Positions 1-5,200 of a stretch of DNA of 10,666 bases are shown here, piece after piece. Position 1 is the stretch's first letter. The number at the start of each line of letters is the position of its first letter. Source of the DNA: an uncultured Prevotella sp. (GTDB lineage: Bacteria > Bacteroidota > Bacteroidia > Bacteroidales > Bacteroidaceae). Under the pieces are notes generated by a model. That model did not search any database. It had not been told where the DNA came from and saw only the letters and a list, made by a program, of their open reading frames with translations. A program made the translations under genes and the position numbers. The stretch covers positions 1 through 10,666 of the forward strand of contig CAKPRX010000075.1 of NCBI GenBank assembly GCA_934183135.1, given 5' to 3'.

Positions 1-356
1 GGATTAGACGATATGGTCTTCAGCTCGAACGACGTATAGACCGTGCCGTCCTTGCCTACAGCTGCGTACTGGTGCGACTGCTGTACCGTGGCGTCTGGCT
101 GGCCCGAGCGGGTGCCCACAGAGTCTTTCCTATAAGCCTTGCGCTCGGTCTCGTTGACATCTTTCTCCAGATAGCGCAGGGTCTCGTTCAGCTCCAAGTT
201 ACGCGAGGCTTGATAGAGCGAGCGGTTCACGCTCTCGTCGAACTGTTCCTTCTTCATATTCACCATTTCCTGGATATATTTGAGCTGAAGGAAAAGCAAT
301 AACAGGAACGATACTCCCATTATGATTGCTATAGTCCATATTGTTTTCTTCTTCAT
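1..356 (-). CDS. Sensor histidine kinase, N-terminal part (truncated by window edge)
   Basis: The leftward reading frame starts with ATG at 356 and stays open to the window edge, giving 118 codons. It begins MKKKTIWTIAII, followed by one strong membrane segment (about residues 6-24) and then a charged, probably periplasmic stretch containing EQFDESVNRSLYQASRNLEL and RYLEKDVNETERK. This N-terminus resembles a family of Bacteroidetes membrane sensor histidine kinases (the RprX-like group of RprX/RprY two-component systems). The family assignment is from memory of the sequence pattern. The HAMP, histidine-phosphoacceptor and ATPase domains would lie outside the window, so kinase function is inferred. 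A -7-like box ends only 4 nt before the ATG. The next gene upstream on this strand is maoC-like, separated by 239 bp with a strong hairpin, so this is probably a separate transcription unit. Confidence 0.65.
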   Translation of the reverse strand, partial: MKKKTIWTIAIIMGVSFLLLLFLQLKYIQEMVNMKKEQFDESVNRSLYQASRNLELNETLRYLEKDVNETERKAYRKDSVGTRSGQPDATVQQSHQYAAVGKDGTVYTSFELKTISSN

Positions 357-360
357 GTTG

Positions 361-368
361 CAAATGTA
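361..368 (-). promoter_or_regulatory. Possible -7 promoter box for the histidine kinase
   Basis: On the minus strand the sequence is TACATTTG, a full match to the Bacteroidetes -7 consensus TAnnTTTG. It lies 4 nt upstream of the kinase ATG. The nearest TTTG upstream (393-396) is 24 bp away, longer than the usual 19-21, so the -33 element is weak. If used, the transcript would start at or beside the start codon and be nearly leaderless. Confidence 0.4.
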
Positions 369-507
369 GCAAATTACTTAATTTGTTAACATCAAAAAGT
401 TAATTATTTGCCACTGATTTAACAATATTAACTATAATGGCACATATTACTTACATATATGCAATTATAATGAGCCATCCTATAGTAACATGGACGCTTA
501 GAGACGA

Positions 508-539
508 CAGAACCCTGACTTGTCCAAGTCAGGGTTCTG
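508..539 (-). terminator. Strong hairpin downstream of the maoC-like gene, probable terminator
   Basis: CAGAACCCTGACTT (508-521) and AAGTCAGGGTTCTG (526-539) form a perfect 14-bp stem with a 4-nt loop. It lies 57 bp past the stop codon of the leftward maoC-like gene and before the histidine kinase. It has no T-run on either side, so it is not a classical intrinsic terminator; it may end transcription with help, or stabilise the mRNA 3' end. Further small palindromes (542-554, 554-568) sit between it and the stop codon. Confidence 0.5.
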
Positions 540-595
540 CAGCTGTCAGACAGCATGCTTCCGGCATGGGGCCAGCGTGTGCTGCCAGTAAGCTG

Positions 596-1054
596 TCAAT
601 TGAAATAGTAAAGGAATGTGGCTATTCCCTCGAGTGCGGGCTTACGCTGTCCCTCTATCTCTATCTTGAACTGTATGCTGGCCTTGCATATTCCACGTAG
701 GTTGGTTATCTCGTGCAGCTTGGTCACCATGCGGAGCTTGCTGCCTACGGGCACGGCCTGTCCGAACTTCATCTTGTCCATGCCATAGTTAACCAGCATC
801 TTCAGGTTGTTTACCTTGATAATCTGCTCCCAGAAGTATGGCAGCAGCGAGAGGGTCAGATAGCCATGAACGATGGTTCCCTTGTAGGGGCTCTCGGCCT
901 TGGCTTTCTCTACGTCTACATGTATCCACTGGTGGTCCAGCGTGGCGTCAGCAAACATGTTTACCCGGTCCTGGTCTACCTCCAGCCAGTCCGACGTGCC
1001 CAACTCCTGACCCAGATGGGCGGCAAACTCTTCATACGAATTAATCTCTAACAT
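596..1054 (-). CDS. MaoC-like (R)-specific enoyl-CoA hydratase / hotdog-fold dehydratase
   Basis: A 152-residue protein with the single-hotdog MaoC layout. FADATLDHQWIHVD at residues 35-48 matches the MaoC hydratase motif, with the expected catalytic Asp40 and His45. It is followed by the conserved PYKGTIVHGYLTLSLLP stretch (56-72). Known members hydrate trans-2-enoyl-CoA to (R)-3-hydroxyacyl-CoA, or carry out the reverse dehydration, as PhaJ and related proteins do; the true substrate here cannot be told. No signal peptide is visible, so it should be cytoplasmic. The length is normal for a stand-alone MaoC domain. The start is fixed by the reading frame and by the 28-bp gap to the M48 gene upstream, which suggests co-transcription. 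That gap is very AT-rich with no Shine-Dalgarno sequence. The family is clear; the pathway is unknown, and no polyhydroxyalkanoate or fatty-acid gene is adjacent. Confidence 0.88.
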   Translation of the reverse strand: MLEINSYEEFAAHLGQELGTSDWLEVDQDRVNMFADATLDHQWIHVDVEKAKAESPYKGTIVHGYLTLSLLPYFWEQIIKVNNLKMLVNYGMDKMKFGQAVPVGSKLRMVTKLHEITNLRGICKASIQFKIEIEGQRKPALEGIATFLYYFN

Positions 1055-1071
1055 AATATATATAATAATGT
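1055..1071 (-). promoter_or_regulatory. AT-rich translation-start leader of the maoC-like gene
   Basis: Directly upstream of the ATG the minus strand carries ACATTATTATAT (1060-1071), 5 nt before the start. The same 12-mer occurs 8 nt before the start of the PBP gene (10487-10498). There is no Shine-Dalgarno sequence. Bacteroidetes generally initiate on AT-rich unstructured leaders, so a role in translation start is plausible but inferred. Confidence 0.3.
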
Positions 1072-1082
1072 GTAATTAGCTG

Positions 1083-2015
1083 TTACTTCTTGCGGGTGCT
1101 GCTCTTCTTGGCAGCTGTCGAACGGCTGCTCTTGGCCGTGGTCTTCTTAGTGGCGGTGGCCTTCTTGGTGGCGGTGGTCTTACCGGCCGTGACAGTCTGA
1201 GCAGTCTTGGTGGCAGCCTGGTAGTACTTCAGCGCCTCGGGCATTTCCTGCTGCAGGGCAGCAATGCGCTTGGCATCCGAGGGGTGGTCCGAGAGGAAGT
1301 CGCTCTGATTGCTGTTGCCGTTAGACATACGTTTCCAGAAAGGTATGGCCACCTGGGGGTCATAGCCTGCCATGGCGGCGAATATCAGACCCATGTGGTC
1401 GGCCTCTGACTCGTGGTCGCGACTGTATTTCAGATTGCGGAGCTTGAGTCCCTGCTGTGCCAGGACGGCTGCGTAGCTGCCCACGTTAGACCCTGTAGCG
1501 GCATTGAGCACTCCGCTCAGTATCTGGGTACCATACTGCTGCTTAATCTGCTTAGACAGCTGCTCGGCGCTATGCTTGGCCACGGCATGGGCTATCTCGT
1601 GGCCCAGCACTACGGCCAGGGCAGCCTCGTTCTGCGTATAGGGCAGCAGGCCCTCGTACACTACTATCTTGCCGCCAGGCAGGCAGAACGCATTGGCGCT
1701 CTTGTCCTGCACCAGGTTGAACTCCCAGCTGTACTCCTTTACCTCGCTGCTCAGGCCGTGGGTCTTGAGATAGTCCTCCACTGCCGTGGCCAACCGCTGG
1801 CCCACTCGTTTAACCATGGCTGTATTGGCTGTATTGGTAGACTTCTTCGCCGAGGCCATATACTGAGTGTATTCCTTGTTGCTCAGACTCATTATCTCCT
1901 CGTTAGAAACCATCAGGTTCTGCTTACGCCCCGTTATAGGCACCGTGCGCGTAGTTCCACAAGCCGCCAGCAAGGCTACTACCCATACAAGCAGCAATAA
2001 TTTAACATTCTTCAT
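1083..2015 (-). CDS. M48-family zinc metalloprotease lipoprotein with basic C-terminal tail
   Basis: A 310-residue protein. Residues 1-18 form a lipoprotein signal ending in the lipobox LAAC, so Cys19 should be lipidated. The residues after it (GTTRTVPITGRKQ) lack the acidic surface-export signal, suggesting a periplasm-facing lipoprotein. The peptidase domain (about 60-255) carries the zinc motif HEIAH (His139, Glu140, His143) and the downstream ESEAD, in which Glu202 is the likely third ligand. NAFCLPGGKIVVYEGLL just before HEIAH is typical of BepA/LoiP/Oma1-type M48 enzymes, which degrade or repair misfolded envelope proteins. The last 38 residues (273-310) are almost all Lys, Thr, Ala, Ser and Arg with ATKK repeats, an extension not needed for catalysis. 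It has its own well-formed promoter and is followed after 28 bp by the maoC-like gene. Family assignment is very secure; the physiological substrate is unknown. Confidence 0.93.
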   Translation of the reverse strand: MKNVKLLLLVWVVALLAACGTTRTVPITGRKQNLMVSNEEIMSLSNKEYTQYMASAKKSTNTANTAMVKRVGQRLATAVEDYLKTHGLSSEVKEYSWEFNLVQDKSANAFCLPGGKIVVYEGLLPYTQNEAALAVVLGHEIAHAVAKHSAEQLSKQIKQQYGTQILSGVLNAATGSNVGSYAAVLAQQGLKLRNLKYSRDHESEADHMGLIFAAMAGYDPQVAIPFWKRMSNGNSNQSDFLSDHPSDAKRIAALQQEMPEALKYYQAATKTAQTVTAGKTTATKKATATKKTTAKSSRSTAAKKSSTRKK

Positions 2016-2038
2016 TGTATCTTTAGCTTAAATTGGCA

Positions 2039-2070
2039 CAAAAGTAAACATTTACTACGAATAGGCCAAA
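2039..2070 (-). promoter_or_regulatory. Bacteroidetes promoter of the M48-maoC operon
   Basis: On the minus strand TTTG (2067-2070) and TACTTTTG (2039-2046) are separated by exactly 20 bp, a full match to the Bacteroidetes -33/-7 consensus. Transcription should start near 2032-2035, leaving an untranslated leader of about 18 nt before the M48 ATG at 2015. Confidence 0.75.
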
Positions 2071-2162
2071 CTTTTTTGTTTTTTTCGTAGCCGGGCAGAC
2101 TTCCTGCACGCTAATGCTGACGGGCAGTCGGCCAGCCTGTATCGTAAATATTTTTCTGAAAA

Positions 2163-2176
2163 TGTATAAATATTCA
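2163..2176. promoter_or_regulatory. ArgR-box-like palindrome
   Basis: TGTATAAATATTCA differs at one position from the palindrome TGAATAAATATTCA, the core of the known ARG box bound by the arginine repressor ArgR. It sits about 100 bp upstream of the M48 promoter. AT-rich palindromes of this kind can arise by chance in AT-rich DNA, so a binding role is only suggested, supported mainly by two similar sites further right. Confidence 0.3.
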
Positions 2177-2289
2177 TTTTCGGTCTTTAGGCACTGGGCG
2201 AGGGCTTTTAGCCCTTCTGTAATTTGCCTGTACGCCCACCGAGCGGTTGGCGGTGTCAAAAATGGCAATTCTCAGCCCACCCGGAAACC

Positions 2290-2358
2290 GTCATTTTAGT
2301 GCTCGCGATGGTCATTAGAATCGTAATGACCATCGCGAGCAAAAAAATGACCATCGCG
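2290..2358. repeat. Large inverted repeat with a third phased half-site
   Basis: Arms 2290-2317 and 2324-2351 are complementary at 26 of 28 positions, including 18 consecutive pairs (2300-2317 with 2324-2341), around a 6-nt centre. The core TGACCATCGCG occurs inverted at 2304-2314, direct at 2327-2337, and a third time direct at 2348-2358. The two direct copies start 21 bp apart, two helical turns. It is followed on the plus side by a run of A, not T, and on the minus side by no T-run, so it does not look like a terminator. A multi-site operator, a palindromic repeat element or a recombination site are all possible. Confidence 0.8.
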
Positions 2359-2439
2359 GCGACCCTGAAAATCGGCCCCGAAAGAGCCGGAAATAGCGGC
2401 GCGAGAGGTGCCCGATATCCCTATTTTGTAAAATGTTGT

Positions 2440-2447
2440 TACTTTTG
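2440..2447 (+). promoter_or_regulatory. Orphan rightward -7 promoter box
   Basis: TACTTTTG matches TAnnTTTG fully and is followed by CAG, as at the FKBP-gene promoter here. The TTTG upstream (2425-2428) is only 11 bp away, so no proper -33 element is seen. It points rightward into DNA with no protein gene on that strand before 5201. Confidence 0.35.
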
Positions 2448-2548
2448 CAGCCTTCACGGTGCCCCAAAACACCCCCAAAAGCTGCGAAAATCGTCCTGGT
2501 TTGTTTATTTTTTCCGAGAATTACGCCCCGTAGAGCGGCTGTTACGGC

Positions 2549-2592
2549 TGTATATTTATACATTTTCGGCTCAAGTTTTGCATAAATATACA
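2549..2592. promoter_or_regulatory. Pair of ArgR-box-like palindromes
   Basis: TGTATATTTATACA (2549-2562) and TGCATAAATATACA (2579-2592) are both near-symmetric and close to the ARG-box core TGAATAAATATTCA. They start 30 bp apart, close to three helical turns. Because each is palindromic and they resemble each other, the flanks also pair (2545-2559 with 2582-2596) as a 15-bp stem with one G-U pair. E. coli ARG boxes are spaced more closely, so this arrangement would be atypical. No arginine gene lies in the window. Confidence 0.3.
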
Positions 2593-2719
2593 GTCGAGTG
2601 TAAAGGTTTTTCCGCATTTCACACCATGGTTACAACAGCAATAGAGCCCGTGGCGTGCGGATTAGAGTGAATGTCGGCTGCCCCCACGGACAGCTACGTA
2701 AGCCGTAGAAGACATCCCT

Positions 2720-2763
2720 ATAAAAAAAGGAAAGGAGAGAACCGACCGCCTGTCTGTCTCTCC
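2720..2763 (-). terminator. Intrinsic terminator, leftward
   Basis: Reading leftward, GGAGAGA (complement of 2757-2763) pairs with TCTCTCC (complement of 2734-2740) in a perfect 7-bp stem with a 16-nt loop that can pair partly. It is followed by TTTCCTTTTTTTAT. It would end transcription of the S8 protease gene, 115 bp past its stop, and of the candidate small RNA. Confidence 0.75.
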
Positions 2764-2825
2764 AATTCCATTATTATACAAAACATCATGATCACTCAGT
2801 GAATAATCAACAAACTTTCATCTGG
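2720..2825 (-). ncRNA. Candidate small RNA of about 105 nt
   Basis: A promoter (2829-2860) placed after the S8 protease stop codon points leftward, and an intrinsic terminator (2720-2763) follows about 65 bp further on. Together they define a transcript from roughly 2822-2825 to 2720. It holds no credible protein: the only frame starting inside it (23 codons from 2789) runs through the terminator stem. An inner palindrome TCACT-C-AGTGA (2792-2802) could form a small hairpin. It does not resemble SRP RNA, 6S RNA, tmRNA or tRNA as far as I can tell by eye. The unit could instead be the protease mRNA 3' end with a promoter-like sequence occurring by chance. Confidence 0.45.
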
Positions 2826-2828
2826 GTG

Positions 2829-2860
2829 CAAAGGTACGCCATTAAGGCCAATGGTGCAAT
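2829..2860 (-). promoter_or_regulatory. Leftward promoter behind the S8 protease gene
   Basis: On the minus strand ATTG (2857-2860; one mismatch to TTTG) is followed after exactly 20 bp by TACCTTTG (2829-2836; full match to TAnnTTTG). This is the same spacing as at the M48 and S8 promoters. It lies in the non-coding 3' region of the S8 gene and drives no protein gene directly, which is the main reason for proposing a small RNA here. Confidence 0.55.
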
Positions 2861-2877
2861 ACCCATTTTTGATGAAT

Positions 2878-5034
2878 TTAGTACCTTACTAACTGTGAGC
2901 CTGTGCTTTCGTGGGTACCCGTGGTTACCTGGACGGCATATACGCCGTGAGCCATGGCCGGCAGAGCCACCCTGTACTCGGTGCGGCCACCCGGGCAAGC
3001 ACCGCGGTACACTACCCCACCGCCCACACTATAGACCGACACCGTAAAACCACGCCGAGGCGCCTGGTCAAAGCGCAGGGCCACCCCACCGCTGACCGGA
3101 CGTATCTGTACACCACGGGCCTGATGCCGCGACAGCCCTTCGACCGAGTCTAAGCCCAGCAGATGGAGCAGGCCGGCGTAGACATCTATCTCGCCCCAGC
3201 CATAGTAGTTGTTGGGATAGTCGAGCGACGGGTCGTGCCGCCGGCAGGTCTTGGCCAGCAGGCGGCGCACCCCCTCGGGGGTAAGTGTGGGACACGCCTG
3301 GAGCCACAGGGCTATGGCCCCGGCCACGGCAGGCGTAGACATCGAGGTGCCCGAGTTATAATTCCACGCATAGGTACGCCCGTGGTAGCCAAAGTGTTCC
3401 TTGTCTGAGTTGACGACATCCCACGCTGTAGGATGATTTTCGAGATAGTAACTGCTGTAAGCCGATACGATGTTGGTGCCGGGCGCCATCACGTCGGGCT
3501 TTATGCGCCCATCGTAGGTAGGCCCCACCGACGAGGTATAGGTTCGCTCGCCATTGTGGCCCATATCGTACACCCGGTGAGCTCCCAGATAGGTATAGAT
3601 GTCCTGCCTATAAGCCGTAGACCCCACGCAGATAACCGCCGGCGCACTGGAGGGCGAACCGATGTTGTGCGTACACTCGCCAGCCGTCAGCAGGCCATTG
3701 GCCGCATGGGTTACCAGGTCGCCCACCACCCGGTAGAACGACACCTCGGCCCCGCCCCCCACCACCTCGGCCGACAGCGTCTGGGTGGCCACGCTGTCTA
3801 TGACCACATCTACCACCGTATCGGTGGCGGCATAGGCCGAGGCATAGGCCGTAGCCGTAACCCGCGCCCCTGCCCACCGGCAGGTGTACACCGAGTCGGC
3901 GGCCACACGGGCCGAACTGAGCAGCAGCGTGTCGGGGCCCGCCTCGTAGTCGACCAGTCTGACGGCATAGCGCTGAGCACCCTTGACCGTAAAGGCCACG
4001 CGCTGTCCCGATGGGCGGATGAAGGTTCCGGCCGAGGCCACCCCGCGGGGCTTGCAGAAGTAGCTCTTTACCCGTCCCCCGTTGCCCGCCGAGGCCACCA
4101 GGATGCGTCCCGGCCCCACCAGCGAGTCCAGCACTTGATAGTAGAGACGGTCGTCGCCCCTGAAATCCTGGCCCGAGCCCTCGCTGAAGGACACCACACA
4201 GGGCCGCCCGTCGCGACTGGCCCGGTCAAAGAGATACTTGAACCCCAAGGCATCGGTGGCATAGGTATAGCGATACAACTTGTCGGGCGGTATCAGACCC
4301 GCATTGTCCGAGGTGGCATTGGCCACCAGGCAGATGTCGCTCTCGTAGGCCACGCCACGGTAAGGCGAGCGGTAGCCGTTGCCGGCGGCGATACCGGTGG
4401 TGTGGGTACCATGGGTCTGGTCCTGTCCGTCGGTCGAGTGGGCATGCTCCAGTACAGACTCGCCCTCGTAGGCGGTGCCCAAGGGCATCACCCCGTCGTC
4501 GGGGGCCAGCTGGTCCCACACAGCCTGTATGCGGCAGCGCTGGGCCACGGTGTCCATAAACGTGGGATGGGTATAGTCAAACCCTATGTCCTGCACGCCT
4601 ACCACCACGCCCCTGCCGGTATAGGCCTGGGGCAGCGCCTCGCCACGGTAGGCCCTGTCGGCCCGCAGCACGGCGGCCATGGTGTCCAGCATGACCCTTG
4701 CCGACTGCTGGGCCTCGATGCGCCGTACCGCCGGCAGGGCCGACAGCCGCCCTATGGCCCCTATGGGTATGCGGGCTATGTGTATGGGACCGAAGTGGGC
4801 CAGCGAGGTGGCACCCTGGGCCTTCAGCAGCGAGTCGGCCGACCCCTCTATCTCTACAAAGGCACACAGCCACGCATCGCGCGCACCTCCACCGGAGGCC
4901 ACACGCTGGCCCTGGCCCTGCTGGCACAGTACTATGCTGCGCACCAGGGGCGACATCTTGGCGTAGTCGGGACCCTGGGCCCACAGGCTCAGTCCGCCAA
5001 GCAGGCCGAGGATAAGGATGGCAAGTCGCTTCAT
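2878..5034 (-). CDS. Secreted S8 (subtilisin-like) serine protease with type IX-like C-terminal domain
   Basis: A 718-residue protein from the ATG at 5034. The frame stays open upstream to 5220, but this start gives a clean signal peptide (MKRLAILILG...LSLWAQ, cleavage near residue 20) and lies directly behind a promoter. The catalytic triad of the subtilase family is complete: Asp149 in VGVQDIGFD, His208 in HGTHTTGIAAG and Ser564 in GTSMSTPAVAG, with the oxyanion Asn318 in SAGNGG. About 340-460 is an inserted beta-rich segment between catalytic His and Ser. The last 60 residues (FTVSVYSVGG..., ...HGVYAVQV...) look like the C-terminal sorting domain of the Bacteroidetes type IX secretion system. 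The enzyme should therefore be exported and released or surface-attached, degrading proteins outside the cell. The gene stands alone, with its own promoter and terminator. Protease identity is very secure; the type IX assignment is probable. Confidence 0.93.
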   Translation of the reverse strand: MKRLAILILGLLGGLSLWAQGPDYAKMSPLVRSIVLCQQGQGQRVASGGGARDAWLCAFVEIEGSADSLLKAQGATSLAHFGPIHIARIPIGAIGRLSALPAVRRIEAQQSARVMLDTMAAVLRADRAYRGEALPQAYTGRGVVVGVQDIGFDYTHPTFMDTVAQRCRIQAVWDQLAPDDGVMPLGTAYEGESVLEHAHSTDGQDQTHGTHTTGIAAGNGYRSPYRGVAYESDICLVANATSDNAGLIPPDKLYRYTYATDALGFKYLFDRASRDGRPCVVSFSEGSGQDFRGDDRLYYQVLDSLVGPGRILVASAGNGGRVKSYFCKPRGVASAGTFIRPSGQRVAFTVKGAQRYAVRLVDYEAGPDTLLLSSARVAADSVYTCRWAGARVTATAYASAYAATDTVVDVVIDSVATQTLSAEVVGGGAEVSFYRVVGDLVTHAANGLLTAGECTHNIGSPSSAPAVICVGSTAYRQDIYTYLGAHRVYDMGHNGERTYTSSVGPTYDGRIKPDVMAPGTNIVSAYSSYYLENHPTAWDVVNSDKEHFGYHGRTYAWNYNSGTSMSTPAVAGAIALWLQACPTLTPEGVRRLLAKTCRRHDPSLDYPNNYYGWGEIDVYAGLLHLLGLDSVEGLSRHQARGVQIRPVSGGVALRFDQAPRRGFTVSVYSVGGGVVYRGACPGGRTEYRVALPAMAHGVYAVQVTTGTHESTGSQLVRY

Positions 5035-5038
5035 ACTG

Positions 5039-5070
5039 CAAAATAAGTGAAAATTAACGACAGTCACAAG
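5039..5070 (-). promoter_or_regulatory. Promoter of the S8 protease gene
   Basis: On the minus strand CTTG (5067-5070) and TTATTTTG (5039-5046) lie exactly 20 bp apart, each with one mismatch to the Bacteroidetes -33/-7 consensus. The -7 box ends only 4 nt before the ATG at 5034, so the mRNA should be leaderless or nearly so. Confidence 0.5.
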
Positions 5071-5123
5071 CGAATGGTAAAAAAATATCGCGGCAAAAGT
5101 CCAAAAAAGCGCTGGAAAATTAG

Positions 5124-5131
5124 TAACTTTG
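5124..5131 (+). promoter_or_regulatory. -7 promoter box of the FKBP-aroC operon
   Basis: TAACTTTG fully matches TAnnTTTG and is followed by CAG. No TTTG is found about 20 bp upstream, so the -33 element is poor. Transcription would begin near 5135-5138, leaving a leader of about 65 nt before the FKBP ATG at 5201. The divergent S8 promoter lies about 55 bp away. Confidence 0.5.
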
Positions 5132-5200
5132 CAGGGTGTGGCGGGCCTACCGATGGCCACGCCTGTTTTTTTATTGACAACTATCACAGACAGCAACACG

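Larger units (their letters stand above)
2016..2877. other. 862-bp region without a convincing protein gene
   Basis: This stretch lies between the start of the M48 gene and the stop of the S8 protease gene. The open frames in it are short, change strand, overlap each other and run through the palindromes, and their translations look like no known family. From left to right it holds the M48 promoter, an ArgR-box-like palindrome (2163-2176), a small hairpin AGGGCT/AGCCCT (2201-2215), a large inverted repeat with a third half-site (2290-2358), an orphan rightward -7 box (2440-2447), two more ArgR-box-like palindromes (2549-2592), a leftward intrinsic terminator (2720-2763) and a leftward promoter (2829-2860). 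Much of it is visibly more AT-rich than the flanking genes. It may be a regulatory or small-RNA locus, or the decayed remains of a lost gene with its control region. Confidence 0.6.

Noticed and set aside
2023..2268. Leftward open frame of 81 codons upstream of the M48 gene
   Set aside because: It covers the well-formed M48 promoter and shows no family features.
2290..2351. Inverted repeat read as an intrinsic terminator
   Set aside because: The run next to the stem is A on the plus strand downstream side, and no T-run follows in either direction.
2290..2360. CRISPR-like array from the repeated TGACCATCGCG
   Set aside because: Only three 11-bp copies, one inverted, with no spacer-sized gaps and no cas gene.
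2315..2617. Leftward open frame of 100 codons in the gene-poor region
   Set aside because: Overlaps the frame on the other strand and the palindromes; composition is basic and irregular and nothing marks a start.
2224..2670. Rightward open frame of 148 codons in the gene-poor region
   Set aside because: It crosses the large inverted repeat, the orphan -7 box and part of the paired palindromes, has no recognisable family and no gene-like codon pattern.
2086..2698. Ends of a small transposable element (CGTAGC ... GCTACG)
   Set aside because: Only 6 bp match at the ends, no target duplication seen; expected by chance.
2718..2789. Possible 23-codon leftward peptide beginning MMFCIIMELERQTGG
   Set aside because: It runs through both arms of the terminator stem and its stop falls just after the T-tract; low-complexity end. 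More easily explained as a chance frame.
3433..5046. Rightward open frame of 537 codons opposite the S8 protease
   Set aside because: Antisense shadow of a GC-rich gene; the leftward frame has a complete catalytic triad, signal peptide and promoter.
5129..5200. Upstream extension of the SlyD-like protein by 24 residues
   Set aside because: It would start inside the -7 box, before the predicted transcription start, and the extra residues do not match SlyD proteins.
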